Positions 9,692-17,872 are shown, counted from the stretch's first letter. The stretch is 64,000 nucleotides of DNA from Aliivibrio sifiae (GCF_002954715.1 NZ_MSCP01000003.1:157549-221548); one strand, 5' to 3'. Translations and numbers: made by a program. Notes: a model not told the origin generated them from the letters alone.

Positions 9692-11126
9692 AAGATACCT
9701 TCTTATAAATTTTCATATATCCACACAACCAATAAACAACAAAAAAAATCAAAAAAGATAACGAGATCGAATAAAACAATTTATAAATCATATTTAAAGA
9801 AAAATAATAGTTTAAACAATTATATAAAAGGAAACTTAAACACATTGATAATAAAGAAGGAATTAATATAAATAAAAACCTCACAACTGATTCATTAAAA
9901 ATATTTTTATACATTAAATAATAACACTGAATAAAATTAATTAAGAATGTAAAAAAAAGTACTGTTGCCAATATATATATATCACCAAAGTTAATTGAAA
10001 GTATCATCCCTATAATATTAACAAAAGATGAAAAAACACCAGAAATAAACATCAGTCTAGTTTCATTTAACGACTGAAAAACACTTCCTGAAGTGCTCAG
10101 AATTATTTGAATTGGAATAGAAAAACTAAATATTGTTAATAATCCAACAACAGAGTCCCATTGTTCACCAAGTATAATAAAAACAATCAAATCAGAATTT
10201 GAGTAAATGAGAAAGCCAATTAAACAAGAGATAAATGACAAATTAAAAATTAATTTATCATGAATAATTCTTACTTCATTTATGTCTTTACACTCTGAAG
10301 ATAAAATAGGCTGAAGTGCAGGTCCGATAGCAAATGAAACTAATTGAAGTGGATATTTCATTAGCATATAAGACTTATCATAAACACCTAACGAAGTTAA
10401 ACCAAAGTACTTACCAACAAGAATATTATCCAAATTTCTTGAGAAATAATTTAAAACATTAAATGAAAATTGATATGATGAAAATTTCAATATTGGCTTA
10501 ACAGCTTTAGGATACCAATATAAACGGGGTATACCAAACTCCGTCCACTTTAGGTGGATTGTATAATTTATAATAAACCTAAAGATTGAAACGACACAAG
10601 GTCTAACAGCTAAAGCATATAACGGTTCAAAATTATAATATACGTATACCACAATAAAAAATGCTATAATTTCAGACAAGATATCACTAAATGCTAACCT
10701 GAAAAAAAAACGTTCTCTAATTAAAAAAGAGTTTGGGAGTGTGTTAATACAACTAAAAATGATACTTATACATATGAATATAGATATATATTGATAGTCA
10801 TCTCTGTTATAAAAATAATTCAACCAGAAAGAAAATAGATAAAACAAAATACAGATTATAATACCTATCACTAACGTTAGTGAAAATAAGCCATTTTTGT
10901 CTTTTTCACTTAACGTTTTAAAATTAATGATAGCAGGCCCTAATCCAACTTCTCCCAACATCAAAAAAAATATAGAGAACACTTGTATTGCAGCAAAAAT
11001 ACCAAAAACTTCAGGAGTAAACAACCTAGAATAAATAGCTAGCGTTCCAACTTGGATTATATATACACTATATCTACTTATAACACTTTTTATTATTGCT
11101 TTTTTTAATTTATCGAATGTACTCAT
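9681..11126 (-). CDS. wzx: Oligosaccharide flippase, Wzx/MOP type
   Basis: A 481-residue polytopic membrane protein with 12-14 hydrophobic segments. It begins with a short cytoplasmic stretch and an S-R-Y-x3-Y-I-x-Q segment typical of Polysacc_synt family exporters. The middle carries FSFNVLNYFSRNLDNILVG (around residues 220-238), the conserved ARQxDxxLxG-like region of this family, followed by YDKSYMLMKYPLQL. It would flip undecaprenyl-pyrophosphate repeat units to the periplasm for the Wzy-like polymerase encoded three genes downstream. The length matches RfbX/Wzx. A WzxC-like colanic acid exporter is an equally good family label. Confidence 0.88.
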   Translation of the reverse strand: MSTFDKLKKAIIKSVISRYSVYIIQVGTLAIYSRLFTPEVFGIFAAIQVFSIFFLMLGEVGLGPAIINFKTLSEKDKNGLFSLTLVIGIIICILFYLFSFWLNYFYNRDDYQYISIFICISIIFSCINTLPNSFLIRERFFFRLAFSDILSEIIAFFIVVYVYYNFEPLYALAVRPCVVSIFRFIINYTIHLKWTEFGIPRLYWYPKAVKPILKFSSYQFSFNVLNYFSRNLDNILVGKYFGLTSLGVYDKSYMLMKYPLQLVSFAIGPALQPILSSECKDINEVRIIHDKLIFNLSFISCLIGFLIYSNSDLIVFIILGEQWDSVVGLLTIFSFSIPIQIILSTSGSVFQSLNETRLMFISGVFSSFVNIIGMILSINFGDIYILATVLFFTFLINFIQCYYLMYKNIFNESVVRFLFILIPSLLSMCLSFLLYNCLNYYFSLNMIYKLFYSISLSFLIFFVVYWLCGYMKIYKKVSYVS

Positions 11127-11172
11127 TATCTAAACCTAAGATTTCAACTTAATTAACTCCGATATTTGTACA

Positions 11173-11667
11173 TTATCTAGATTCTAAATACTTTACAACA
11201 TCGATATTATTATCATATTCCTTTTTTTTAAAAAATGTATTTTCATTTATATCCTTTGAAACCAAAGAACACGCTGATATTATACTATTTCTACCTATTG
11301 TAATCGGTCCAATAATCACACTATTAGCACCAACAACAACGTAATCACATATTTTTGGTGCGCTATTATTACCTAAAAACTCATTGGAACCTAATGTAAC
11401 ACCTTGGTATATTGTTGCATTATTACCGATATTTGAATTCCCATGCATTATAATATTATATGGGTGTGGTACTCTAATCCCACTACCTAAAACAACACTT
11501 TTAGGTATCTCACTATTGAAAATAAAATTAATAATAACCAATCTTAGTGGGAAAATTATTTTTGATATTACCTTTACCCTTTCTAGTCGAACGATTAGCA
11601 AAAATAATCTAGATATAAAATTCTTATTTGTTTTAAAATCTTTTTTTATTATTTTAAAAAAACTCAT
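11173..11667 (-). CDS. Hexapeptide acetyltransferase (serine acetyltransferase-like)
   Basis: A 164-residue left-handed beta-helix enzyme, the second such gene in the operon. I start it at the ATG at 11667 (MSFFKIIKKD) rather than a TTG two codons upstream. The helix repeats are visible in SVVLGSGIRVPHPYNIIMHG, GNNATIYQGVTLGS, YVVVGANSVIIGPITIG and NSIISACSLVSKD. The catalytic-type histidine is in the VPHPYNIIMHG stretch. It probably O-acetylates a sugar of the exported polymer or a nucleotide-sugar precursor. It is the first gene after wzc (23-base gap), where base composition falls sharply, marking the border between the conserved export genes and the variable cassette. Confidence 0.84.
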   Translation of the reverse strand: MSFFKIIKKDFKTNKNFISRLFLLIVRLERVKVISKIIFPLRLVIINFIFNSEIPKSVVLGSGIRVPHPYNIIMHGNSNIGNNATIYQGVTLGSNEFLGNNSAPKICDYVVVGANSVIIGPITIGRNSIISACSLVSKDINENTFFKKKEYDNNIDVVKYLESR

Positions 11668-11690
11668 TATCAAAACTCAATTAAGTTATA

Positions 11691-13853
11691 TCATTTATCA
11701 CTATCATAACTGTAGTTATAATACCCATAGCCATATGAGCTGCTTGCTTTCTTCTCTACCGCATTCAAGATAAAGCCTTTTACCTCTATCCCTGCTTGCT
11801 CGAATCTATGTCTTGCCACATCAATTTCTTTTACTGAGGTTTGGTCAAAGCGCCCAACCATTAATGTTGTGCCTACTAGTGCCCCTACAATGCTTGGGTC
11901 AGTTACTGCCAATACTGGTGGTGTATCAATCAGCACTAAATCGTAATTAGCTGATGCCCAATCAATAAAGTCACTAAAGCGTTTTGTCATTAATAACTCA
12001 GATGGGTTTGGTGGCACTTGGCCACGCGTCATAACATCTAGGTTTTCAACTTCTGATTTTTGGATTGATTGCTCTAGTGGCAGCTTACCTGATAAGTAAT
12101 CAGATAAGCCGTTATCCCACTTCATACCAAAGTAGCGTTGCATGTAGCCTTTACGCATGTCGCCATCAACAACCAATACCTTTTGGCCTGTTTTTGCAAT
12201 AACCGCCGCAAAGTTTACTGCCACAAAGGATTTACCAATGTTTGGCGCAGGGCCCGTTATCATCACTACGTTATTTTTTGCTTCCATCATGGCAAAGTGC
12301 ATGCTGGTGCGTAAACCACGCAGGGCTTCGATAGATAAATCGGCAGGGTTAGATTCTGCCAATAACGTCTCTAAGTGTCTTACTTTCTTTTTGTTATAGC
12401 GAATATCCAACTTTTCTTGCCAGTTTGATTTTGGAATGCTCGCATAAACAGGGATACCTAGTGCTTCAATCTCATCTGGGTTTTCTACACCACGGTGGAA
12501 TGCCGCTTTTAACAATACGATTGCCACACTTAACATGCCACCTAATAACGTGGCTAATACTACGATTAATGGCTTCTTCGGCTTCACTGCACGTGAATAA
12601 GCTTGTGCAGTATCTAAAATACGTACGTTACCCACGGTACCTGCTTTAACAATGTTTAACTCTTGAGTTTTGTTCAGCAGTTGAATATAAATTTGTTGGT
12701 TTAACTCAACATCACGCTGCATACGCAGTACTTCACGTTGTGTTTTTGGCAATTTTTGCACTTGGCCATTTAAGCGTTCTTTTTCACCTAATAGTACTCT
12801 GCGCTTATCAATTAATGATTTGTACGCCGGGTGGTCTTTAGTAAAGCGTTGGCTTATTTCACTCTCTTTAAAGGTCAGTTCATTCAGTTGCGATTCAAGC
12901 TTCACTAATACATCAAGAGCTGAACGCGCTTCTAAGCTTAAATCAACCGATTTACGCTCTAAACGGTAATCATTTAATACATTTTCTGATGCAGTTAATT
13001 TATCTTTAATAGCAGGCAGCTGGGCAGTTAAAAACTCTAGGCTTTGCTCTGCTTCTGCACTATTACGAGCTATGTTTTGTAAAAAGTAGTTTTGACTGAT
13101 GTCATTAATAATGGCTTCAATCTTAGCTTTATTTTCGCCCTCAAGAGAAAACTGTAATACGCCTGATTGCTTGCCTTTCTCACTAATAGATAAGGTTTGT
13201 TGTAATGCTAAAATTGCATCAAAACGAGAGATTTTAGCTACAGTAAATACATCACCTGTGCTGCCCGTTAATTGCATCACAAATAAGTGGTAATCCTTGT
13301 TATCAGCTAATTCACCCACTTTGCCTGTTAATACCTTGCGTTCGTTTGCATCAAATAGGGTATAAGTGCCCTTTTCTGCATCCTCTAACACTAGAGTGAA
13401 GTTTGGTTCATCAATGTATCTTGGAATATCAAAGCGGCTTACGTTAATGGCTTTATCTTCACCCATTAAGCGAGATAAGCCTTTGCCAATAATAGGCATG
13501 TATTGCGGTGCAGCGACTGTGGTTAAGTTTAATTTATCAACCGTCTCACCTAATATCATACGAGATTTGATTATTTCAATTTCAGTAGTTGATGACGATT
13601 CAGACGCAAACATTTCGCCCATATCACCTACAAGGGCAGACATGCCGCCATTACTTTTTTGCTCGACTTGAACAAGGGCATCGGCTTTATAAATTGGTGT
13701 AGATAAAAGAGCAAACGCGATACCAGCAATAGCAAATACAGTGGTTATTGAAATAATTAACCAACGGCCATCAATAAGTTGGCCAAACAGCTTTGCTAAA
13801 TCGATTTCGTCGGAAGAAGAAGACTCGTGAGTATTTTTTGTTGATTGTGACAT
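11691..13853 (-). CDS. wzc: Polysaccharide co-polymerase / tyrosine autokinase
   Basis: Inner-membrane bacterial tyrosine kinase controlling chain length and export of capsule/EPS together with Wza and Wzb. In order: cytoplasmic start; TM1 (about residues 32-53); Wzz-type periplasmic domain; long coiled-coil/GNVR region; TM2 near 430-450; and a C-terminal BY-kinase domain. The kinase has Walker A GPAPNIGKS, Walker A' DGDMRKG and Walker B LIDTPP, and ends in a tyrosine cluster (six Tyr in the last 14 residues, YGYGYYNYSY), the autophosphorylation tail. At 720 residues it is full length for the proteobacterial fused form. A terminator-like hairpin lies between it and wzb. Confidence 0.96.
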   Translation of the reverse strand: MSQSTKNTHESSSSDEIDLAKLFGQLIDGRWLIISITTVFAIAGIAFALLSTPIYKADALVQVEQKSNGGMSALVGDMGEMFASESSSTTEIEIIKSRMILGETVDKLNLTTVAAPQYMPIIGKGLSRLMGEDKAINVSRFDIPRYIDEPNFTLVLEDAEKGTYTLFDANERKVLTGKVGELADNKDYHLFVMQLTGSTGDVFTVAKISRFDAILALQQTLSISEKGKQSGVLQFSLEGENKAKIEAIINDISQNYFLQNIARNSAEAEQSLEFLTAQLPAIKDKLTASENVLNDYRLERKSVDLSLEARSALDVLVKLESQLNELTFKESEISQRFTKDHPAYKSLIDKRRVLLGEKERLNGQVQKLPKTQREVLRMQRDVELNQQIYIQLLNKTQELNIVKAGTVGNVRILDTAQAYSRAVKPKKPLIVVLATLLGGMLSVAIVLLKAAFHRGVENPDEIEALGIPVYASIPKSNWQEKLDIRYNKKKVRHLETLLAESNPADLSIEALRGLRTSMHFAMMEAKNNVVMITGPAPNIGKSFVAVNFAAVIAKTGQKVLVVDGDMRKGYMQRYFGMKWDNGLSDYLSGKLPLEQSIQKSEVENLDVMTRGQVPPNPSELLMTKRFSDFIDWASANYDLVLIDTPPVLAVTDPSIVGALVGTTLMVGRFDQTSVKEIDVARHRFEQAGIEVKGFILNAVEKKASSSYGYGYYNYSYDSDK

Positions 13854-13898
13854 GGGTAAGAGCGGTCCTGAGGTGTAGAGCGGGAAGTGCGGTCCTAT

Positions 13899-13925
13899 GA
13901 AAAAGAGCGCCGATTTGGGCGCTCT
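13899..13925 (-). terminator. Intercistronic terminator/attenuator between wzb and wzc
   Basis: Read on the minus strand this is an 8-bp perfect stem AGAGCGCC / GGCGCTCT with a 6-base loop, running straight into TTTTTC, the form of an intrinsic terminator. It is 50 bases upstream of the wzc start and about 130 bases past the wzb stop, so it lies inside the operon. With the ops element at the operon start, partial termination overcome by RfaH is a reasonable model. The regulation is inferred. Confidence 0.75.
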
Positions 13926-14054
13926 AGATAGGTTTAATCACTATCCCTGTCTGTTAAATCTAAATATGAATGCTAAAAATAGGAAAGTAGAAATACAATT
14001 CTCGAACATGGCTAATGCCATAGGATCATAGAACCGTTCTTCACGCCCTTACTT

Positions 14055-14495
14055 TTACAACTTCTTCGCCCACTCTTGGGCTGCTTTTTCTATTAGTGCA
14101 TAAGCATGGTCGAATGCTTCACGGCTTTGACGGTATGGATCGGGAATATCTTGTTGTCCTATCCATTGCCCAAATAACATGGTTTTGCTTCGTGCTTCTG
14201 GGGCTAAACTGGTTACCGCTTCTTTATGGCCCGCTTCCATAACTAGAATTAAATCGTAATCTCGACAAACATCACTGGTTAATTGACGCGCTTGGTGTGA
14301 ATCAAGACTCACTCCGTGCTCTGCTGCGACTTTGGTTGCCATTGCATCTGCAGGTTTACCGACTAAACGACTTTTCTCTGCTGCAACGCCTGCTGAATCA
14401 ACCGTTTTGTTTGGGAGTAGTTGTTTTAATATGTGTTCGCCTGTTGGAGAGCGGCAGATGTTGCCAACGCAGACGACTAAGATTTTGTTGAACAT
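14055..14495 (-). CDS. wzb: Low-molecular-weight protein tyrosine phosphatase
   Basis: Cytoplasmic phosphatase that removes phosphate from the Wzc tyrosine tail and keeps polymer export cycling. It has 146 residues, the normal length. The P-loop CVGNICRS has nucleophile Cys9 and Arg15 (C-x5-R), and the general-acid DPY is in DIPDPYRQ near residue 117. The order wza-wzb-wzc matches group 1/4 capsule and colanic acid clusters. Here wza and wzb are separated by about 580 bases holding a broken gene and repeats, which is unusual. Confidence 0.96.
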   Translation of the reverse strand: MFNKILVVCVGNICRSPTGEHILKQLLPNKTVDSAGVAAEKSRLVGKPADAMATKVAAEHGVSLDSHQARQLTSDVCRDYDLILVMEAGHKEAVTSLAPEARSKTMLFGQWIGQQDIPDPYRQSREAFDHAYALIEKAAQEWAKKL

Positions 14496-14499
14496 TGTT

Positions 14500-14627
14500 G
14501 AGTTTCGAGGGACTAGGTTTTAGGGACCAGTAAGAGCTTAAAGCGACTTACACATAGTTTCCGACCTATCCGCCTTAGTTTGAGATTTTAATGAGTTTCG
14601 AGGGGCTAGGGACTAAATACTAGCCCC
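14500..14627. repeat. Direct repeats and palindrome between wzb and the broken gene
   Basis: GAGTTTCGAGGG(A/G)CTAGG occurs twice, at 14500-14517 and 14593-14611. The second copy forms part of a perfect 8-bp inverted repeat GGGGCTAG / CTAGCCCC (14602-14609 and 14620-14627) with a 10-base loop. The same GGGGCTAGGGACTA-type string recurs beside palindromic elements near 20865 and 55560, so this is probably a fragment of the dispersed repeat family. Confidence 0.65.
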
Positions 14628-14970
14628 TACCTCTATTTAAATAATTAATATAACCAGCTAACATTCTACTAATTTCATCTAATTCAATCGTCAGTCGGCT
14701 AGCTTAATCTTTAGGTAAATAACCAAATTCTTTTGCTAGTAGTACTTGAGTTAATAACTCAGCGCATGAACCTTTTGCATAATAAAGAAAACGAATATTA
14801 TCTTTATTTGAGCCTCTCTCGGAGCCTTCTGCAATATTCGAGGGAATAGATACGGACGAACGACATATTTGGTCTTTAAAACCAAAGTCTTTGCAATCTC
14901 GCATTTGCTTATTGATATAGAGAGAAACCTTAAAGCTTCTCTTCCATACCTCTAGTTCTTTAAAGCGCAT
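14620..14970 (-). pseudogene. Four-helix-bundle protein (S23/TIGR02436 type) broken by one stop codon
   Basis: The first 88 codons (MRFKELEVWKRSFKVS...) encode the typical start of the four helix bundle family, with CRSSVSIPSNIAEG in the middle. A TAA at 14704-14706 then interrupts the frame. Reading on in the same frame gives another 27 residues (ASRLTIELDEISRML, then AGYINYLNRGRG) that match the expected last helix, ending at a TAG at 14620. Without the TAA the product would be about 116 residues, the family's usual length; the ancestral codon was probably GAA or AAA. Function of the family is unclear; members often sit in 23S rRNA intervening sequences and polysaccharide loci. An 88-residue product could still be made. 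Confidence 0.82.
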
Positions 14971-15076
14971 ATAAAACCATCCATGATTTCTTTTGCTATT
15001 GCTTTTCCTAGTTTTTGCTTTTACTTTGCTTTTATTAGTCCCTTCTTCCCTAGAAACTTACATAAAAACTTCGTTT

Positions 15077-16228
15077 TTATGGCCAATTCTTAACTCGTAA
15101 TGCGCCTTCGGTTAATTCATTAAAGCCTGAGATGGTTGGCATTAACTGCATGATTAGACGGTTCCAACGAGTGATTGGTGCGGCGGTTACATAAACGATG
15201 TCATAAGGTTTTAAATCGAATTCTGTACCAATAATAAGCGCCGATGCATCTTTGATATTTAATTGATAAATATCAGCCATGCTGGTTGCTTTATCTTCAG
15301 GGCTTGATGAGCGAATAACAAATACGCCGGTTGCGTCTGCTGATAACTCATTAATACCACCTACACTACTTAGTGCTTCGGTTAGGCTCATGCCTGAACG
15401 ATCCATTTTAAGCAGTTTAGGATCTTTCACTTCTCCCATAACAAAGACTTTTTGAGTGTCATTACGAGGCACATGAATAATATCGCCTGATTCTAATAAT
15501 CGGTTTTGCTTTAGGTCACCGCGTTGCATGAGTGCGTATAAAGAAATCGTTTCTTCTTTGCCGTTACGAGTCAAAGTGACGTTACGCCAATCGGCTTCTT
15601 CCGCTAATCCACCCGCACGGTTAATTGCATCAAGTAGGGTTAGTGGAATGTTAGTAATTGCTTGTTGCCCTGGCTTATCCACTTCACCCGTTACGTACGC
15701 TTTTTGTGCGCGAAACGCCGCTACGTTGACATCAACTTGCGGGCTTTCAATAAATTTTCTTAGCTTGGTTGCGATGTCAGTTCTAATTTCTCGAACCGTT
15801 TTACCTGCAACATGAACGGTGCCAATGTAAGGGTAAAAAATGGTGCCATCAGCATGAACCCAATTACCAGATTCACTTGAACTACGGTACGAACCCGCAG
15901 GAATTGTTAATTCTGGATGATCCCAAATCGTCACATTTAAGATATCACCAGGGCCAACACGATATTCATAACGAACAACTTGCTGTTCAAGCTCAACATT
16001 CGCTTGTGCTGATGCTTGCTTAATTTGGTATTGCGCCACTTTTTGAGGAGTTAATTCATAGACATTTACATCGGTAGAATAGTTTTCTTTAGCGTCTTCG
16101 CTTTGCTCTTCTTCTACTTTATTTTTGTCTGAGGTTGACATATGTGAGCCGGGAAAAACAGTACAGCCACTTAGCAGCAACAGGAATACGCCAGCGGTTA
16201 ACGATTGATGTGTTTTACTAATGAGCAT
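15077..16228 (-). CDS. wza: Outer-membrane polysaccharide export lipoprotein
   Basis: Forms the octameric outer-membrane channel for capsule/EPS. It has 383 residues, with a signal peptide ending in a lipobox LLLSGC (Cys22). The polysaccharide export domain begins around [19 protein letters not shown] (about residues 90-108). SLBB-type repeats follow ([21 protein letters not shown] and [16 protein letters not shown]), and a C-terminal amphipathic helix ends at RVKNWP. It is the first gene after the JUMPstart/ops leader, 32 bases downstream of the ops core. A short AT-rich inverted repeat (15062-15080) overlaps its stop codon. Confidence 0.96.
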   Translation of the reverse strand: MLISKTHQSLTAGVFLLLLSGCTVFPGSHMSTSDKNKVEEEQSEDAKENYSTDVNVYELTPQKVAQYQIKQASAQANVELEQQVVRYEYRVGPGDILNVTIWDHPELTIPAGSYRSSSESGNWVHADGTIFYPYIGTVHVAGKTVREIRTDIATKLRKFIESPQVDVNVAAFRAQKAYVTGEVDKPGQQAITNIPLTLLDAINRAGGLAEEADWRNVTLTRNGKEETISLYALMQRGDLKQNRLLESGDIIHVPRNDTQKVFVMGEVKDPKLLKMDRSGMSLTEALSSVGGINELSADATGVFVIRSSSPEDKATSMADIYQLNIKDASALIIGTEFDLKPYDIVYVTAAPITRWNRLIMQLMPTISGFNELTEGALRVKNWP

Positions 16229-16259
16229 GATTTCTACTTAGAGGTGACAAGATTTAGAG

Positions 16260-16300
16260 ACGCTACCGCCCAGAGGTAGTTAAGCACATTCCCTCTCAGC
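16260..16300 (-). promoter_or_regulatory. JUMPstart sequence with RfaH ops element
   Basis: On the minus strand GGCGGTAGCGT occupies 16270-16260, identical to the ops core that recruits the antiterminator RfaH. It is preceded by a JUMPstart-like stretch (GTGCTTAACTACCTCTG) within 16300-16271. The element lies just upstream of wza, as in long capsule, O-antigen and core operons of enterobacteria. It predicts RfaH-dependent transcription of the 16-kb wza-to-manB unit. Confidence 0.88.
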
Positions 16301-16663
16301 GCGATGATATGTATGAATAAAAAAACACTCTTAACTATAATTATGTATCTATAAGTAAAAATATATTTAACCAACCTCGCTAATAACATAACTATCATTA
16401 ATGCTGCTTTATAAATACATTCACAGTTATTTTGGTTCTTTATTTTATACTTGAATTAATATTCATTTATAAGCGCGGCATTATACATACCCCACACTAT
16501 TTTGCGACCACAAATTACACAAAAAAACAATAGATAAATCTATCAATAGTAGTGATTAAGGTAGCATTATTGAGACTTTATAGGATATAAGGCATTTTAT
16601 TTTTATATCCACTATGATTTTTATATTTACCATATAGAACTGGATATGATACTTTGCTCGAAG
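16301..16663. promoter_or_regulatory. Divergent promoter region between wza and the gfcA-like gene
   Basis: About 360 bases of AT-rich DNA with no open reading frame that I can support. On the minus strand a perfect -10 box TATAAT lies at 16485-16480, followed by a GC-rich discriminator, at a distance that would place the JUMPstart element in a leader of about 240 bases. I see no good -35 at the right spacing, so an activator may be needed. The promoter assignment is tentative. Confidence 0.4.
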
Positions 16664-16684
16664 TTTACTCATCAATTGAGTAAA
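16664..16684. promoter_or_regulatory. Perfect inverted repeat upstream of gfcA-like gene
   Basis: TTTACTCA (16664-16671) and TGAGTAAA (16677-16684) form an 8-bp perfect inverted repeat with a 5-base spacer, ending 38 bases before the chosen start codon. It could be an operator for a dimeric regulator or a leader hairpin. It has no T-tract and is not a terminator. Confidence 0.5.
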
Positions 16685-16722
16685 TATTCACCATGAAATA
16701 TAAAATACATAAGGTTTATTCC

Positions 16723-16968
16723 ATGAAAAAGACTGCTATCGCTCTTATGCTAGCTATGACTGCTGGTTCTGCATTTGCAGCCGCTGAAGCAACAACAACT
16801 GCTGCTTCTACTTCAGGTTCTGCGGCTGGTACTGCTGGCGCTTCTGCTGCTGCTGCTGGCGCTGCTACAACTACAGCTATCGCTGTAGGTGTTGCTGCTG
16901 CTGTTGCTGTTGTTGCTATTGCTGATTCAGGCTCTGACTCAACGACAACATCTGTAACGACTAAATAA
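16723..16968 (+). CDS. Small exported Ala/Thr-rich protein (GfcA/YjbE-like)
   Basis: An 81-residue protein with a clear signal peptide (MKKTAIALMLAMTAGSAFAA, cleavage after about residue 19). An alanine-, threonine- and serine-rich low-complexity segment follows, then a hydrophobic VGVAAAVAVVAIAD stretch and an acidic/threonine tail. I use the ATG at 16723, which has AAGG 8 bases upstream, rather than one 30 bases earlier. The composition and the position before gfcB/C/D homologues match GfcA/YjbE, first gene of group 4 capsule/yjb operons, whose exact role is not established. A strong terminator follows directly, so it may be highly and separately expressed. Confidence 0.75.
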   Translation: MKKTAIALMLAMTAGSAFAAAEATTTAASTSGSAAGTAGASAAAAGAATTTAIAVGVAAAVAVVAIADSGSDSTTTSVTTK

Positions 16969-16994
16969 TCCACTTATTTTGTTGTAAGTATATT

Positions 16995-17025
16995 AAAACC
17001 ATCAACTTCGGTTGATGGTTTTTGT
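16995..17025 (+). terminator. Intrinsic terminator after gfcA-like gene
   Basis: AAAACCATCAAC and GTTGATGGTTTT form a 12-bp stem around the stable tetraloop TTCG, followed by a short T-run. It lies 26 bases after the stop codon, so most transcripts should end before gfcB unless there is read-through or a second promoter. Confidence 0.9.
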
Positions 17026-17039
17026 GTATTTATTACTGC

Positions 17040-17067
17040 GGTCCTATGGTCCTATGGTCCTATGGTC
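17040..17067 (+). repeat. Octanucleotide tandem repeat GGTCCTAT x3.5
   Basis: Three perfect copies of GGTCCTAT (17040-17063) plus GGTC. They sit between two hairpins upstream of gfcB, where the transcript leader or promoter spacing would change if copy number varied. The related strings GCGGTCCTGA and GCGGTCCTAT occur upstream of wzc at about 13862 and 13890. Confidence 0.85.
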
Positions 17068-17072
17068 AACTT

Positions 17073-17102
17073 CAGATAAGCTTTTAATTTATCTGTTTTT
17101 TT
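17073..17102 (+). terminator. AT-rich terminator-like hairpin ahead of gfcB
   Basis: CAGATAA (17073-17079) and TTATCTG (17089-17095) pair around a 9-base loop and are followed by seven Ts. The stem is weak in GC, so it may be a partial terminator. It ends 28 bases before the gfcB start codon. Confidence 0.5.
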
Positions 17103-17130
17103 ACAGCAAATACGACAGGACCTCAGGATC

Positions 17131-17832
17131 ATGTTTTCCGCTCTTAAGCCTCAATTTATATTCAAAACTGTTAATACGTTACTTATCACTTTTGCACTCT
17201 CTGCTTGTACTCAAAAATTTAATGATGTGAATGCCACTCTTGATGAAGCTTTTTTTGGTACCGATGACGTGGTTCTATCTCAGCAAGAAATCATTAAATT
17301 ACCTTATGCAAGCAGCTTTGTGCGCATTAACGGTGGCGCTAAACTCTTTATGGTATTAGCGTTTGCTGAACCAAACCCTAAAACTGGTGTAATGCAATTA
17401 AAGTGGCTTTCTTCAGATAAAGCGATGGTTGTTACTGAGGATGGTCGTATAGTTAAAACGCTTGGTTTGGCACAAAAAAATCTGACGGCGATTACCCCTA
17501 TAAACCTCCCTTCTTTACCTTCATTTGCTTCGATAAACAAAAAACAACACATTTGGTCTGCAGAGTATGATTGGCAGACGGATAATCGTTATTTATTCAA
17601 TTATGAAGCGACTATTACGCCTGTATTAAGAAAAACATCACAATTAAAAACGACAGTGTGGGAGAAAGAGATTACTGAAGTTTTAGAAGTCGTATCTATC
17701 CCTTCTTTGAGCGCCTCATTTACTAATCAATATTGGATAGATGGTGATGGGAACGTGGTTAAATCTCATCAATATTTAGGCCCTGACATGGGTGATATTG
17801 AAATGACAATTTTAAAACCTTTCGCTTTATAA
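17131..17832 (+). CDS. gfcB: YjbF/GfcB-family lipoprotein
   Basis: A 233-residue predicted lipoprotein with a signal peptide and lipobox ALSAC (Cys26). The mature part matches the GfcB/YjbF family: an N-terminal ATLDEAFFGTDDVVLSQQ region, a conserved PYASSFVRINGG motif (about residues 58-69), and a middle section ending WLSSDKAMVVTEDGR. The family belongs to group 4 capsule (gfc) and yjbEFGH operons involved in polysaccharide secretion or regulation, and to V. cholerae O139 wbf genes. The gene is followed by gfcC after 40 bases. Its biochemical activity is unknown. Confidence 0.86.
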   Translation: MFSALKPQFIFKTVNTLLITFALSACTQKFNDVNATLDEAFFGTDDVVLSQQEIIKLPYASSFVRINGGAKLFMVLAFAEPNPKTGVMQLKWLSSDKAMVVTEDGRIVKTLGLAQKNLTAITPINLPSLPSFASINKKQHIWSAEYDWQTDNRYLFNYEATITPVLRKTSQLKTTVWEKEITEVLEVVSIPSLSASFTNQYWIDGDGNVVKSHQYLGPDMGDIEMTILKPFAL

Positions 17833-17872
17833 GTTATATACAATCAATGCGTTAGATAAGCACGGAGTGATT

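Noticed and set aside
16716..16973. Minus-strand open frame rich in alanine and valine opposite the gfcA-like gene
   Set aside because: It is the antisense of the alanine-rich low-complexity coding region; the plus strand has a signal peptide, ribosome-binding site and terminator.
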